A stretch of 64,000 nucleotides of DNA. Source: Blastomonas sp. SL216. GTDB lineage: Bacteria > Pseudomonadota > Alphaproteobacteria > Sphingomonadales > Sphingomonadaceae. Position numbers and translations under genes: made by a program. The notes below the pieces were generated by a model, which saw only the letters and a program-made list of their open reading frames with translations, was not told the DNA's origin and did no database searches. Below are positions 1-8,870 of this stretch, in pieces. The stretch is taken from contig CP113055.1 of NCBI GenBank assembly GCA_026625625.1, positions 622,501-686,500 on the forward strand, given 5' to 3'. Every line of letters begins with the position of its first letter. The stretch's first letter is position 1.

Positions 1-577
1 GGGCCAGATGCTGAACCGCATCTGCGCGGCCGATGGCGTCGAACTGGTCAATGTCGTGCGCAAGCCCGAACAGGCCGATCTGCTGCGCGGCATAGGCGCG
101 AAGCATATCATCGATTCGAGCAGCGACACCTTCATGGCCGACCTGACGGACGCGATCCACGCCACCGGCGCGACGCTGGCCTTTGACGCGACGGGTGGCG
201 GCAACCTTGCCTCGAACATCCTGACCGCAATGGAAGGTGCCGCTGCGCGCACGCCCGGCGCTTACAGCATCTATGGTTCGGTCCATCACAAGCAGGTGTA
301 TCTGTACGGCGGCCTCGATACGTCGCCGACCGTGCTGAGCCGTGGCTATGGCATGGCCTGGGGCGTGGGCGGCTGGCTGCTCCCCAATTTCCTCGCCAAG
401 GCAGGCGCGGAAGTTGCGATGCGGTTGCGCGCCCGGGTGGCCGATGAGCTCAAGACCACCTTTGCAAGCCATTATACCGACGAGCTTTCGCTGGGAGAGG
501 CGCTGCAGGCCGATGTCGTCAAGCGCTATTATGCCAAGGCAACGGGCGAAAAGTTCCTGATCTGCCCGCAGAAATAA
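1..577 (+). CDS. Zinc-binding (MDR-type) dehydrogenase, C-terminal part, truncated by window edge
   Basis: The reading frame is already open at base 2, so the start lies outside the window; about 191 residues are visible. The segment looks like the C-terminal nucleotide-binding half of medium-chain dehydrogenases: a Rossmann-like stretch (LVNVVRKPEQADLLRGIGAK, then AFDATGGG) followed by a helix-rich end. The Cys/His ligands that would prove a zinc-dependent alcohol dehydrogenase are not in the visible part, so the substrate cannot be named. No gene follows closely; a 199-bp gap precedes the next start. Family assignment is moderately sure, specific function unknown. Confidence 0.7.
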   Translation, partial: GQMLNRICAADGVELVNVVRKPEQADLLRGIGAKHIIDSSSDTFMADLTDAIHATGATLAFDATGGGNLASNILTAMEGAAARTPGAYSIYGSVHHKQVYLYGGLDTSPTVLSRGYGMAWGVGGWLLPNFLAKAGAEVAMRLRARVADELKTTFASHYTDELSLGEALQADVVKRYYAKATGEKFLICPQK

Positions 578-776
578 GCGCTTTTCGGGTGGGCGGGCAG
601 GGGATCGTTCCTTGCGCGCCCGCCCGCATTTCCCATATCGCATGGACGACGCAGGTGTTCACCCAACCCTGCTGCAAGATGAACAAGCTTCCCACGGACC
701 GTTCAGTTTCACTCCCTTAAATATGAACATAACGGATGGCGAATCGGCGCTGTCCCGGTCTCTAGGGAGACAGATT

Positions 777-1265
777 ATGAAGAAGTTCATTCTTGCTGCT
801 GCCGCTGCCGGTGCAGTCACCCTCTCGGCCGCTCCGGCCATGGCAGCCCCTCTCGCCAGCTACGCGCCCAGCGCCGAGGCTGCCTATGGCGTCGATTATC
901 GCGCCCCCATCGCGCATCAGTGGCGCGGCTATGACGACGACTGGGGTCGTCGGGGTTACGATCGTGGCTATGGCCGCGATGGCCGTGACGGTCGCTGGGA
1001 TGATCGCTACGACCGCCGGTTTGATCGTCGTCAGGCGCGTGGCTGGAACGGCCAGTCCTGGCGCGGCAATGACGGCCGCTACTATTGCCGCCGCGACAAC
1101 GGCACCACCGGTCTGCTGATCGGCGGCGCAGCTGGTGCCCTGGCTGGCAGCGAGATTGCCGGACGCGGTGACCGCACCGCAGGCGCGGTTATCGGAGGTA
1201 TTGCCGGCGCGCTGCTGGGGCGTTCGATCGACCGCAACGATGGCAACCGCTATAGCTGCCGCTAA
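777..1265 (+). CDS. Secreted glycine-zipper (2TM) protein, Arg/Asp-rich
   Basis: 162 residues. The ATG at 777 is chosen because an AGGGAGA ribosome site lies just upstream and because it gives a clean signal peptide (MKKFILAAAAAGAVTL, cleavage near APAMAAP). The middle is rich in Arg, Asp, Gly and Tyr (WGRRGYDRGYGRDGRDGR). The C-terminal third is a glycine zipper (GLLIGGAAGALAGSEIAGRG, then AVIGGIAGALLGRSID). Such domains sit in or at the outer membrane of proteobacteria. The zipper is related to the duplicated one in the gene at 24831, so the two are probably distant paralogues. Role unknown. Confidence 0.8.
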   Translation: MKKFILAAAAAGAVTLSAAPAMAAPLASYAPSAEAAYGVDYRAPIAHQWRGYDDDWGRRGYDRGYGRDGRDGRWDDRYDRRFDRRQARGWNGQSWRGNDGRYYCRRDNGTTGLLIGGAAGALAGSEIAGRGDRTAGAVIGGIAGALLGRSIDRNDGNRYSCR

Positions 1266-1307
1266 TATCGCCTGATCCGCCGTTGATGGGCGGGTCGGCA
1301 TCCAAGA

Positions 1308-1339
1308 CCCCTCTCGCCCTTCGGCGGGAGGGGTTTCTT
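1308..1339 (+). terminator. Rho-independent terminator
   Basis: An 11-bp stem (CCCCTCTCGCC with GGCGGGAGGGG, one T-G wobble) closes a 4-base loop and is followed by TTTCTT. It sits 43 bases after the stop of the glycine-zipper gene, in the direction of that gene. Confidence 0.75.
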
Positions 1340-1420
1340 GCGCCCGGGCGCAGGGCGCTTGCCAAGCGGTGGAGCGCTGCCTATCCCGGCATTCCTCAAC
1401 GAGGCGAAGGGAGCGGCGCG

Positions 1421-1975
1421 ATGATCAATGGACCCATATTGGTAACGCAGCGGCTGATCCTCCGCCCGCCCGGCCCCGAAGATTTCGAGCCCTGGGCCGA
1501 ATTCTGCGCCGATGAAGAGACGATGCGCTTTCTGGGCGGCGTCCAGCCGCGCGCCGTCGCCTGGCGCGGCCTGTGTTCCATGGCTGGCGCATGGCATATT
1601 CGCGGCTATGCGATGTTCTCGCTGATCACCCGCGATACCGGCGAATGGATCGGGCGCATCGGCCCCTGGTATCCGGATGGCTGGCCGGGGCAGGAGGTCG
1701 GCTGGGGCGTGCTGCGCAGCCATGCGGGCAAGGGCTATGCGTTGGAAGCCGCGGTCGCGACGATCGATTATGCCTTCGACCTGCTCGGCTGGGAAACGGT
1801 GATTCACACGATCGATCCGGACAACAAGGCCTCGATTGCGCTGGCGGAGCGGCTAGGCTCATACAATCAGGGGCCGACCCGATTGCCGGAACCCTATCAG
1901 GATTCGCCGGTGGACTGTTACGGCCAGACCAAGGCCGAGTGGCAGGAGAACCGGAAGAAATTTGTCCGGTTCTGA
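1421..1975 (+). CDS. GNAT family N-acetyltransferase (RimJ/RimL-like)
   Basis: 184 residues. The N-terminus (LVTQRLILRPPGPEDFEPWA) is the usual opening of RimJ/RimL-type acetyltransferases. The acetyl-CoA binding region is EVGWGVLRSHAGKGYALEAA, followed by the typical IDPDNKASIALAERLG. The reaction should be transfer of an acetyl group from acetyl-CoA to an amine; the acceptor cannot be told. ATG at 1421 is preferred over upstream in-frame starts because of the AAGGGAG site in front and because the family begins a few residues before the TxRLxLR motif. Confidence 0.85.
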   Translation: MINGPILVTQRLILRPPGPEDFEPWAEFCADEETMRFLGGVQPRAVAWRGLCSMAGAWHIRGYAMFSLITRDTGEWIGRIGPWYPDGWPGQEVGWGVLRSHAGKGYALEAAVATIDYAFDLLGWETVIHTIDPDNKASIALAERLGSYNQGPTRLPEPYQDSPVDCYGQTKAEWQENRKKFVRF

Positions 1976-2143
1976 AACGACTTAGCCGAAATTCCCGTTT
2001 TGGGACGGGCAAGATCGAGAAAGCCGCGCGGTTAACCCTCTTTCGACAGGACAGTTTCGCTGTTCGCGGGGCATGGCTAACGTAACGCTAACGCCTTCTC
2101 TGGCATGGGAAGGCATATAGCCGATCTATCGAGGATATCAGCC

Positions 2144-2899
2144 ATGGCCCGACTTTCCTTCGCGATGACGCGCAACCTGCTGGCGCTGGGCGGTGCCGCG
2201 CTGGCGCTCGCAGCCTGCCAGAATGCCGACGACAAGGCAGCGCAGAACGAGGACGCGGCATTGCTGGCCGATGCCGCCGACCCCGCGATGAAGGGTGCGC
2301 TGGAGGACCAGATCCTGGTCGATCCCGATCTGGTCGATAAATCCAACCGCAACGCCGTGCTCGGTGAAGGCAGCGACGGATCTGTGCCGTCCGCCGGCGT
2401 GCCCAAGGGTCAGCTGGCCGCTGTCGAAAAGGCCGCTACGGCTGCCATCGGCCCGCGCGGTTTGATGAAGGCACCCCAGCCGACCAAGGTCGCAGCCGAA
2501 GAGTGCAAGGATTGCAACCAGGGCAGCACCCTGGGGGCCAAGGCGGCGCAGCAGAATGGCGTGTGCCAGGGCAAGCTCGACTATGCGCTGGGCTGGGCGA
2601 GCCGCATGCCTGCCGATTTCGCGGTCTATCCGCGCGGCAATGTCAAGGAAGCCGCTGGCGTCGACAGCGGCCAGTGCAACATCCGCGTGGTCAATTTCAC
2701 CACGCCGGCAGCACTGAAGAACGTCGTCGATTTCTATTATACCAAGGCGCGGCGCGGCGGTTATTCGGCCGAATATCAGCTGCGCGGCGAAGACCATGTC
2801 CTGGGCGGCACCAAGGGCAATGCGGCCTATGTGCTGTTCCTCAAGCCCATGGCCAATGGCGGGACCGAGGTCGATATCGTCGCCAATGGCGGCCGCTGA
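2144..2899 (+). CDS. Predicted lipoprotein of unknown function
   Basis: 251 residues. The N-terminus has a lipoprotein signal (MTRNLLALGGAALALAAC, lipobox LAAC followed by Gln), so the mature protein should be lipid-anchored. The mature part has a Cys pair (CKDCNQ) and two further cysteines (GVCQGKLD, GQCNIRV) that could form disulfides in the periplasm, and a conserved-looking end (AVYPRGNVKEAAG...VDFYYTKARRGGYSAEY). ATG at 2144 has GAGGA 8 bases ahead; ATG at 2165 is an alternative that keeps the lipobox. I recognise no family. It converges on the DUF481 gene, 6 bases away. Confidence 0.75.
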   Translation: MARLSFAMTRNLLALGGAALALAACQNADDKAAQNEDAALLADAADPAMKGALEDQILVDPDLVDKSNRNAVLGEGSDGSVPSAGVPKGQLAAVEKAATAAIGPRGLMKAPQPTKVAAEECKDCNQGSTLGAKAAQQNGVCQGKLDYALGWASRMPADFAVYPRGNVKEAAGVDSGQCNIRVVNFTTPAALKNVVDFYYTKARRGGYSAEYQLRGEDHVLGGTKGNAAYVLFLKPMANGGTEVDIVANGGR

Positions 2900-2905
2900 T
2901 CGCGC

Positions 2906-3877
2906 CTAGAAGCCGTAGACGATCGTGAGCCGGCTGGTGGTATCGGTCGGCGCGCGGCCCAGCGCCGGGTTCGATTCATACTGCACGGTATAGGACAGGC
3001 GCGCCTTGAGCTTGCCGATCAGCTGCGAATCGATCGCGGCGACCGAAAACAGCGTGCTGCGCTGTTCATCGACATAGGCACTGGCGGCTTCGGTGATCTG
3101 GATCGTCGGCGTCAGCTTCAGCTTGATGTCGACCGAGGCGAGTCCGGCCAGCACCGATTCGTCCATCCCTGTCACCAGCCGGGTAAAGCGCCAGGCTGGA
3201 CCGGCCTTGACGCTCATCTGCGCATTCTCGCCGGTCAGCAGGCTGTATCCGACACCGCCCGACAGGCTGTAGCGCGCGTGGAACCCCTGGAACCGGTCCT
3301 GTTCATATTGCCCCAGGCCGTAGACATAGCCGCGCTGGTTGAACTTGTAGTTGGGCTCGGCGCTGACGCGATATTGCTCGCGCACCACCACATTGCTGGT
3401 TTCCTGATAATCCGCGCGCCCCAGCAGGCCGAGACGCCAGTCCTCGCCCTCGACCGTCAGCTTGAGTCCGGCGGCGAGGCCGATGCCCGGTGCGTTGCCG
3501 GTGGTGGTGAAGGCACCCAGCTCGCCTTCGCCTGAATATTTGACGGCGGCAGCCTGTTCCACCTTGGCCTGTTCGGTCTTCGTGTCTGCCTGCGCGGTGA
3601 CGACCGGGGCGGCGGCGGGAGCAGGCGAAGGTGCCGGCGTGGGGGCAGGCGTTGCGCTGGCGTTGCGGAATTCCGCGACCTGCGCATCGATCGCTTCGGC
3701 GGTCTGAGGATGTGCCTGCTTGGCATAGCGGACCACGGCGTCCAGCCCGGCAGCATCGCCCGAGCGCAGCGCGGCATCGATCATCTTGGTGACGGCTTCC
3801 GGCGCTTGCGCGGCCAGCGGCGTGGCAGCAAAGGTTGCCAGCATCATGGCAAAGGGCAGGGCGCTGCGGAACAGCAT
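2906..3877 (-). CDS. DUF481-type outer-membrane beta-barrel protein
   Basis: 323 residues with a signal peptide (LPFAMMLATFAATPLAAQA). Residues about 25-70 are helical, followed by a Pro/Ala-rich linker (TPAPTPAPSPAPAAAP). The remainder has alternating aromatic strands ending in Phe (LSYTVQYESNPALG... LTIVYGF), as in the YdiY/DUF481 salt-induced outer-membrane family. An outer-membrane location is inferred. The helical N-terminal extension and linker are additional to the usual barrel. Transport substrate unknown. Confidence 0.75.
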   Translation of the reverse strand: MLFRSALPFAMMLATFAATPLAAQAPEAVTKMIDAALRSGDAAGLDAVVRYAKQAHPQTAEAIDAQVAEFRNASATPAPTPAPSPAPAAAPVVTAQADTKTEQAKVEQAAAVKYSGEGELGAFTTTGNAPGIGLAAGLKLTVEGEDWRLGLLGRADYQETSNVVVREQYRVSAEPNYKFNQRGYVYGLGQYEQDRFQGFHARYSLSGGVGYSLLTGENAQMSVKAGPAWRFTRLVTGMDESVLAGLASVDIKLKLTPTIQITEAASAYVDEQRSTLFSVAAIDSQLIGKLKARLSYTVQYESNPALGRAPTDTTSRLTIVYGF

Positions 3878-3914
3878 CAGGGCTAACCTCCCATCGATGA
3901 AACGAGGGGGCAGC

Positions 3915-4391
3915 CTAGATGAGTGGACGGAACTCTTCCACCACCGCGCGGTACAACCGTCGCTTGAATGGCACGATCAGTCCCTCAAGACTGTCGGGAT
4001 CGGCCCAGCGCCAGGTGCGGAATTCCTGGTGATCGGTCTCGATATTGATGTCTGCATCGGTGCCCATGAAGCGCATCAGGAACCACATCTGGCGCTGGCC
4101 GCGATATTTGCCGCCCCAGATCTTGCCCATCAACTCGGGCGGCAGGTCATAGAGATGCTCGTCGCGCGACCGGGCGATGACTTCGGCCAGGTGCGGCGCG
4201 ATGCCGGTTTCCTCGCCCAGCTCGCGATAGGCGGCCTGTTCCGGGTCCTCGCCCGGATCGATGCCACCCTGCGGCATCTGCCAGGCCTCGACGGTGCTGT
4301 CGAGCCGCTGGCCGACGAAGACCTTGCCGTCCTGATTGACCAGCATGATGCCCGCGCAGGGGCGATAAGGGAGGCTGTCAAATTCACTCAT
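3915..4391 (-). CDS. rppH: RNA pyrophosphohydrolase RppH (Nudix hydrolase)
   Basis: 158 residues. It removes pyrophosphate from 5'-triphosphorylated mRNA and so starts RNase E-dependent decay. The full Nudix box is present: GGIDPGEDPEQAAYRELGEE followed by TGI. The N-terminal YRPCAGIMLVNQDGKVFVGQR and WQMPQGG are characteristic of RppH. The start at 4391 (MSEFDSLPYRP) matches the family; an upstream in-frame ATG would add 24 residues of unlike sequence. The gene is followed by the DUF481 gene on the same strand 37 bp later. Confidence 0.92.
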   Translation of the reverse strand: MSEFDSLPYRPCAGIMLVNQDGKVFVGQRLDSTVEAWQMPQGGIDPGEDPEQAAYRELGEETGIAPHLAEVIARSRDEHLYDLPPELMGKIWGGKYRGQRQMWFLMRFMGTDADINIETDHQEFRTWRWADPDSLEGLIVPFKRRLYRAVVEEFRPLI

Positions 4392-4408
4392 GCCTTTGGC
4401 CTTAGCTT

Positions 4409-5155
4409 TCAGGGGGCCGAAAAGGCAATGGAGCAATCGTCCGATACGGTTTTGCCCCGACAAAATGCGATGGAGCGAAAGCGGCTCATCATTGCCAGGA
4501 CCAGCGCATCGCCGACCGGCTCTTCGCGCGGGCCAAAGGATTCGCCGCGCTCGGCATATTGCAAGACCGCGACATTCTCGTCGTCACGCAGCAGCAGTGC
4601 CAGAAACTGCTCGCCGCGCCCGGTGCGCGCTCCCGGATATCCGCCCGCTGCCGTCGAGCCGCAGCCATTGCTCGACAGGTTATATTCTGTCCCGTCGGCC
4701 ATCCTGCCGCTGGCAATCACGCGGGAGAAGTTCGCAACTTCACAACCCTTTGCGGTGTTGAAGAAGCGCTGCTGCATGTCTGCGGTCGAGACTGGCGCGG
4801 TGCCTGCGCCCTTGAACGCGGAGAAGGTGATCATCCGCGTCCAGTTGTCCATCGTCTCACCCTGCGGCACGAATTCCATGATCAGCTGGCGGTCGTTTCT
4901 GGCTTCATAGGCGGGTTCGAACGTGGCGAACACCTGAAAGCGGACTTCGCGTTCGAACACCGGAGCAGAGAAGGTGCAGCAGCTGTCCGGATCGCTCGCG
5001 CGCTGCTTGCGATAGGCGGCGATCACGCCTGCAAAGTCGGGGGCGTTGCGAACTTGTGAAGGTGATTGCGCCTCAGCTGGGCCGGGCACGGCAAGGGTGA
5101 GCAGCGCCGCCGCTGCGCCACCTGTTGCCGTTGCCCAGGCCTGCGCCATGCGCAT
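4409..5155 (-). CDS. Secreted protein of unknown function, coupled to esterase
   Basis: 248 residues with a signal peptide (WATATGGAAAALLTLAVPGP, cleavage near AEA-Q). A Cys-Cys pair (DPDSCCTFSAP) and later cysteines (AKGCEVANF, SNGCGS, IAFCRGK, SDDCS) suggest disulfides after export. The start at 5155 is set by a TAATG overlap with the stop of the upstream esterase gene, which implies translational coupling. No family recognised. The pairing could mean it assists the esterase, but that is only inferred from position. Confidence 0.75.
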   Translation of the reverse strand: MRMAQAWATATGGAAAALLTLAVPGPAEAQSPSQVRNAPDFAGVIAAYRKQRASDPDSCCTFSAPVFEREVRFQVFATFEPAYEARNDRQLIMEFVPQGETMDNWTRMITFSAFKGAGTAPVSTADMQQRFFNTAKGCEVANFSRVIASGRMADGTEYNLSSNGCGSTAAGGYPGARTGRGEQFLALLLRDDENVAVLQYAERGESFGPREEPVGDALVLAMMSRFRSIAFCRGKTVSDDCSIAFSAP

Positions 5156-6132
5156 TACAGCGCCAGCATCGCCTTCATGCCGCGGAAGATCGCATCGCAA
5201 TCATCCTGCGCCGAAGGCACGCCCTTGCGCAGGCAGATAAAGCCGTGGATCGTACCGCGCATCTCCATATAGGTCACATCGACCCCGGCCTTGATCGCCC
5301 GCGCGGCAAAGTCGCGGCCCTGGTCGCGCAGCGGATCGAGCCCTGCCGTCACCAGCAGCGTCGGCGGCAGGCTGGCCAGGTCACCGTTGATGCAATCGTT
5401 GCGGATATCGCCCGGCGTCGCGGCGTAATTGTCGTTGAACCACGTCATCGCTTCCGAAGTGAGCAGGTACCCTTCGGCAAATTCAGTGAACGATCCACCG
5501 GTCTGGCTGGAATCGACTACCGGATAGAGCGGGGCCTGCGCGATTACCGGAACCGCGGCGGGGTTGGCGACCAGCGCCTGGGTGATGACGATCGTCAGAT
5601 TGCCGCCGGCGCTGTCGCCAGTGAACACCAGGCCGGTAATCTCCAGACCCAGTTCCTTGCCGTTCGCCGCGAGCCAGCGGGCTGCGGCTTCGCAATCCTC
5701 GGGTGCAGCGGGGAAGGGATGTTCGGGGGCGAGCCGGTAATCGACCGCAATCACCGGCAGGTCCAGCTTTGCCGCCAGTTCGGTGCAATAGGGGTGGTGC
5801 GTTTCCAGATCGCCGATCACGAAGCCGCCGCCATGGAAGAACATGATTGCAGGGCCCGGCTCACGCGTTTCGCGGGCATCATAATAGCGCAGCGGAATAT
5901 CGCCTGCCGGGCCGGGGCAGCTCAAGTCGCGGACAATGGCCAGCGGCGTCGGATCGGCATCGCCGACAAAGCGCATCATACGATAAGCCTCGCGCGCGTC
6001 TGCGGGGGCCATCTCGTTCATCGCAGGTGCGCCGGTTGCCGACATCATCGCCAGCATCATCGCCACATCGGGGCGCACAAAGGGCCCGCCGGCGCTGCTG
6101 GTTTCCCGCTCGATCTCGATGGTTTCGCTCAT
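5155..6132 (-). CDS. Alpha/beta hydrolase, hormone-sensitive-lipase (family IV) esterase
   Basis: 325 residues. It carries the oxyanion motif MFFHGGGFVIGD and the nucleophile elbow VFTGDSAGGN of family IV esterases; the acid is likely in LLVTAGLDPLRDQG and the His in MEMRGTIHGF. It should hydrolyse short acyl esters. The ATG at 6132 is preceded by a strong purine-rich site (AGGAGGAGGA), and the family usually starts near there. The promoter region carries a GGACAATTTGTCC palindrome. It forms a two-gene unit with the secreted protein at 5155. Confidence 0.88.
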   Translation of the reverse strand: MSETIEIERETSSAGGPFVRPDVAMMLAMMSATGAPAMNEMAPADAREAYRMMRFVGDADPTPLAIVRDLSCPGPAGDIPLRYYDARETREPGPAIMFFHGGGFVIGDLETHHPYCTELAAKLDLPVIAVDYRLAPEHPFPAAPEDCEAAARWLAANGKELGLEITGLVFTGDSAGGNLTIVITQALVANPAAVPVIAQAPLYPVVDSSQTGGSFTEFAEGYLLTSEAMTWFNDNYAATPGDIRNDCINGDLASLPPTLLVTAGLDPLRDQGRDFAARAIKAGVDVTYMEMRGTIHGFICLRKGVPSAQDDCDAIFRGMKAMLAL

Positions 6133-6191
6133 GCTCGCATCCTCCTCCTGGTATCTTTCCGGATGCAAGGTTATCCGCTGGCCTGCGCCTG

Positions 6192-6210
6192 GTCCATGGA
6201 CAATTTGTCC
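6192..6210. promoter_or_regulatory. Overlapping palindromes upstream of the esterase operon
   Basis: GTCCATGGAC (6192-6201) and GGACAATTTGTCC (6198-6210) are both perfect palindromes and overlap. They lie 60-78 bases before the esterase start and about 30 bases from the end of the next gene, where a repressor or activator site is expected. A related half-palindrome, GGACAATGTGTC, occurs at 13580-13591. The regulator is not known. Confidence 0.4.
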
Positions 6211-6238
6211 CGCGCGAGCGGAGGCGATGACCCCAACC

Positions 6239-7141
6239 TCAGGTCGCCCTCCAGAATATGCGGTTTATATAATAGTCCTTCGCTGGCTTGCCGTCCTTGT
6301 CCAGCGAGGGCGTGAACTTGGCGCGGCGCTTGATGACATCGCAGCTATAGGGTCCGATGGTCGCCGGCGTGGTGGAGCCCAGCACGAAGCAATTTGCAAC
6401 CGCACCGGTTTCGTCGATCACCAGCCTGAAATCGACGATGGCCGACGTTCCCCTGGCGAGCATGGCGTCAGGATAATCGCCAGTTTGCGCCCATTGGCCG
6501 GGCTTGCTCGCAGGTTCCGCTCGCTTCGGGCGCGCTGCGATCTCGGCTGGATCGAAGCCCCAGGAGCGGACCAGATCGTCGGTGCAGGCCCGCATCGCGG
6601 CCATCGGAGCTGCCATCGATACCAGATCGAGCGTGAAAGGCTCACGGCCCGAAAGCTTGACATAGAGCCCGCTGACCGCCTTTTCGGTGTCTGCGGTGAC
6701 CCGGGGCAGATCGGCAACGCCTGACCCTGGCGAGTCCATATTGTCCAGCCGCATCGATTCTGAAAACACCACGGGAATCTGGGCGTTTTTCGGCCCGACG
6801 CTGCCGTGGGTGACGAAAGAGAGCGCGGATTTTTCCGAGCTGGGGCGGAATTCCAGCTGCGCGCGCGAGCGCAATTCGCTCTGATAGCCCAGGCGCGATC
6901 CCATCAGGGTGACGCGCAGGCTATCCTGCGGCCCATTTCGAGTGAAGCGCGCCTTTACCTCGTTCTTGCCTTCGCCGAACGTGGCAGACAGATGGCACGC
7001 GTTGGTCGCATAATCCATATTCCAGGGGCCACTCTGTTTCAGCAGGTCGCCGGGTTGGTCCGTCGCCGAAACGGTGAGCAACGCGATCACCGGGGCCAGA
7101 GCCACTGCCCATCGTGCGCGCGCATGCGCGGCCGCTATCAT
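6239..7141 (-). CDS. Secreted protein with C-terminal TonB-like domain
   Basis: 300 residues. An N-terminal signal or anchor (ARWAVALAPVIALLTVSA) is followed by about 190 residues of unrecognised sequence. The last 80 residues look like the TonB C-terminal fold (GTSAIVDFRLVIDETGAVAN, then KRRAKFTPSLDKDGKPAKDY). There is no Pro-rich spacer as in true TonB, so it is more likely one of the stand-alone periplasmic TonB-C proteins common in sphingomonads than an energy transducer. ATG at 7141 has AGGA upstream. It is divergent from the gene at 7345. Confidence 0.7.
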   Translation of the reverse strand: MIAAAHARARWAVALAPVIALLTVSATDQPGDLLKQSGPWNMDYATNACHLSATFGEGKNEVKARFTRNGPQDSLRVTLMGSRLGYQSELRSRAQLEFRPSSEKSALSFVTHGSVGPKNAQIPVVFSESMRLDNMDSPGSGVADLPRVTADTEKAVSGLYVKLSGREPFTLDLVSMAAPMAAMRACTDDLVRSWGFDPAEIAARPKRAEPASKPGQWAQTGDYPDAMLARGTSAIVDFRLVIDETGAVANCFVLGSTTPATIGPYSCDVIKRRAKFTPSLDKDGKPAKDYYINRIFWRAT

Positions 7142-7344
7142 ATGCCCATCCTGTCTGATCCCCGATTGTGACCCCGTCGCTTCGCGCCGCAAAGCACGAT
7201 CTGGCGTTTCTGCTATGTTTTGAGGCGCGTGTCTCCCCGTTATTCAAGCAAATTGGGGCTAATACTTGGGTTGACCAGTCTACAGATGCCATTGGTCGAA
7301 TAACGATGCTGAAAACGTGCGGGTGCGACATTTGGGAAATTGTC

Positions 7345-7953
7345 ATGATGCATCACACGGTTTGCAGTGTGGTGCCGCCACATGAATTCCGGAAAATGCT
7401 TGCGTCGTTCACATTGGGCTCAATGCCGGCAACGACAGCCGTCGCGCAAATCCAAAGCCCCAGCGCCGCAGAATCCATCGTCGTCACCAGCCCGGAAGAG
7501 GTGCGCAAGCTGCGCTCGCCGGGGCTGCCGATCCGCTGGTTCTATACGCAGACGGTCGAAGGGCTGGGCGGACGCACCACGACGCGCGGCGACCAGGGGG
7601 TTGCGCTGCTCAAGAACGTCAATCCCGGCCGCATCGACAGCCCGATCCAGGTGAGCATCATCGGCTGCACGGTGGTGGTCGACATGCCGCGTGTTTCGCA
7701 TGTCTCGATCGGGGCGCTGACCGATTATCTGGCCTTCGCCATTCTCTCGCGCACGCGCATGGATGCTACGCCGAACGCGTCGAGCATCATGAACCTGTTC
7801 GAGGCGAGCCAGGACGAGCGTCCCGATGCGATGACCGACCTCGACAAGGCGATGCTGAAAGCGCTGTACCGCATTCCGATCAACCGCAACGCAGCCGTTC
7901 ACCGCGCGCAGATTGCCAGCGAGATCATCAAGGAAATTTCGGCGGTTCAGTAA
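7345..7953 (+). CDS. Predicted secreted protein, unknown function
   Basis: About 202 residues if the ATG at 7345 is used. The start is uncertain: 7345 and 7348 give an n-region with Arg-Lys before a hydrophobic stretch and an AVAQ cleavage site; 7396 would leave no positive charge. Base composition upstream of 7420 is clearly more AT-rich than the gene body, which favours a late start. The C-terminal MTDLDKAMLKALYRIP and the preceding MNLFEASQD recall DUF2927-like secreted proteins, but this is faint. Function unknown. Confidence 0.55.
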   Translation: MMHHTVCSVVPPHEFRKMLASFTLGSMPATTAVAQIQSPSAAESIVVTSPEEVRKLRSPGLPIRWFYTQTVEGLGGRTTTRGDQGVALLKNVNPGRIDSPIQVSIIGCTVVVDMPRVSHVSIGALTDYLAFAILSRTRMDATPNASSIMNLFEASQDERPDAMTDLDKAMLKALYRIPINRNAAVHRAQIASEIIKEISAVQ

Positions 7954-7980
7954 CGCGCCAGAGCCAGTTTCTGCCTGCCA

Positions 7981-8001
7981 GGGATGGATCTGGTCCATCC
8001 C
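7981..8001. terminator. Hairpin between convergent genes, possible bidirectional terminator
   Basis: GGGATGGA and TCCATCCC form a perfect 8-bp stem around a TCTGG loop in the 63-bp gap between the converging genes ending at 7953 and 8017. There is no T-run on either strand, so intrinsic termination is not proven. Confidence 0.4.
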
Positions 8002-8016
8002 CGGCGGCGATTGGCA

Positions 8017-8496
8017 TCAATCTTCAACCGCGCTCGACTGGAGCTGGATATAATTCTGGATGCCCATGCGGTCGATCAGGTCGAACTGCGCTTCCAGCGT
8101 GTCGACATGCTCTTCCTCGCTGTGGAGGATATAGGCCAGAAGGTCGCGGCTGCCATAGTCGCGGACGGTTTCGCAATAGGCGATGCCTTCCTTGAGCAGC
8201 GGAATCGCCTCGTTCTCGAGCGCGAGGTCGGCCTTGAGGATTTCCTCGACCGTCTCGCCGATCTTCAGCCGTCCGAGCAGCTGGAAATTGGGCAGGCCGT
8301 CGAGGAACAGGATGCGGTCCGCCAGCTTGTCGGCGTGCTTCATCTCGTCGATCGATTCCTCATATTCGAACTTGGCGAGCTTCTTGATGCCCCAATTGGC
8401 CAGCATCTTCGAATGCAGGAAATACTGGTTGATCGCCGTCAGCTCGTTCTTGAGCGCGTCGTTGAGATATTCGATGACCTTGGGGTCGCCCTTCAT
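8017..8496 (-). CDS. bfr: Bacterioferritin
   Basis: 159 residues, the normal length. It stores iron as a ferric mineral inside a 24-subunit shell with haem between subunits. Ferroxidase ligands are visible in [27 protein letters not shown] and [12 protein letters not shown]; the Met of DEMKH is the expected haem ligand. GGAGC precedes the ATG. It lies downstream of bfd on the same strand, with a 147-bp gap, so the two may be co-regulated by iron. Confidence 0.95.
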   Translation of the reverse strand: MKGDPKVIEYLNDALKNELTAINQYFLHSKMLANWGIKKLAKFEYEESIDEMKHADKLADRILFLDGLPNFQLLGRLKIGETVEEILKADLALENEAIPLLKEGIAYCETVRDYGSRDLLAYILHSEEEHVDTLEAQFDLIDRMGIQNYIQLQSSAVED

Positions 8497-8643
8497 GATG
8501 ATGCTCCTGTAACCGCACGGCCTCTCTCAAGGCGCATGGGCGTGATTAGTTCAGGAGCGCACAATAGCGCCGTTTTCAGCGATTGGAAAGACTTTGCAGC
8601 GCGGGAAATACTTGATTTTTAACCGGAATTTAGCCGGCTATTG

Positions 8644-8814
8644 CTAGGCGGTCGCAGTTTCCCGGGTGATAATGCTTTGCGCAAACGACAGGCACTGGCC
8701 GCATTTGGGACGCCGACCGAGCCGAGCGTAGACCTCTGCCGGGCGGGCCGCGCCATCGCGCAGAGCGTCCTTGAGGTCCTGTTCCCGAATCGCATTGCAG
8801 ATGCAAACAACCAT
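8644..8814 (-). CDS. bfd: Bacterioferritin-associated ferredoxin
   Basis: 56 residues. A short [2Fe-2S] protein with the four Bfd ligands in CxC...CxxC arrangement: Cys4 and Cys6 (MVVCICNAI) and Cys38 and Cys41 (RPKCGQCLSF). In other bacteria Bfd docks on bacterioferritin and passes electrons to release stored iron. The ATG at 8814 is preceded by an AGGAGAG site. A Fur-box-like sequence lies about 30 bases upstream, fitting induction under iron shortage. Confidence 0.92.
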   Translation of the reverse strand: MVVCICNAIREQDLKDALRDGAARPAEVYARLGRRPKCGQCLSFAQSIITRETATA

Positions 8815-8845
8815 GCGTCTCTCCTGTGATCGCCGAGATAGCGAT

Positions 8846-8864
8846 ATTGAGAACGCATCGCAAC
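8846..8864 (-). promoter_or_regulatory. Candidate Fur box upstream of bfd
   Basis: On the minus strand the sequence GTTGCGATGCGTTCTCAAT matches, by my recollection of the proteobacterial Fur-box type ATTGCGAATCATTCTCAAT, at about 15 of 19 positions. It sits 32-50 bases before the bfd start, where it would overlap the promoter. Assignment rests on motif similarity and gene function only. Confidence 0.5.
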
Positions 8865-8870
8865 AGTCTT

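Noticed and set aside
1283-1420. Longer start for the GNAT gene
   Set aside because: The extra 46 codons run through the terminator hairpin at 1308-1339 and are not family-like.
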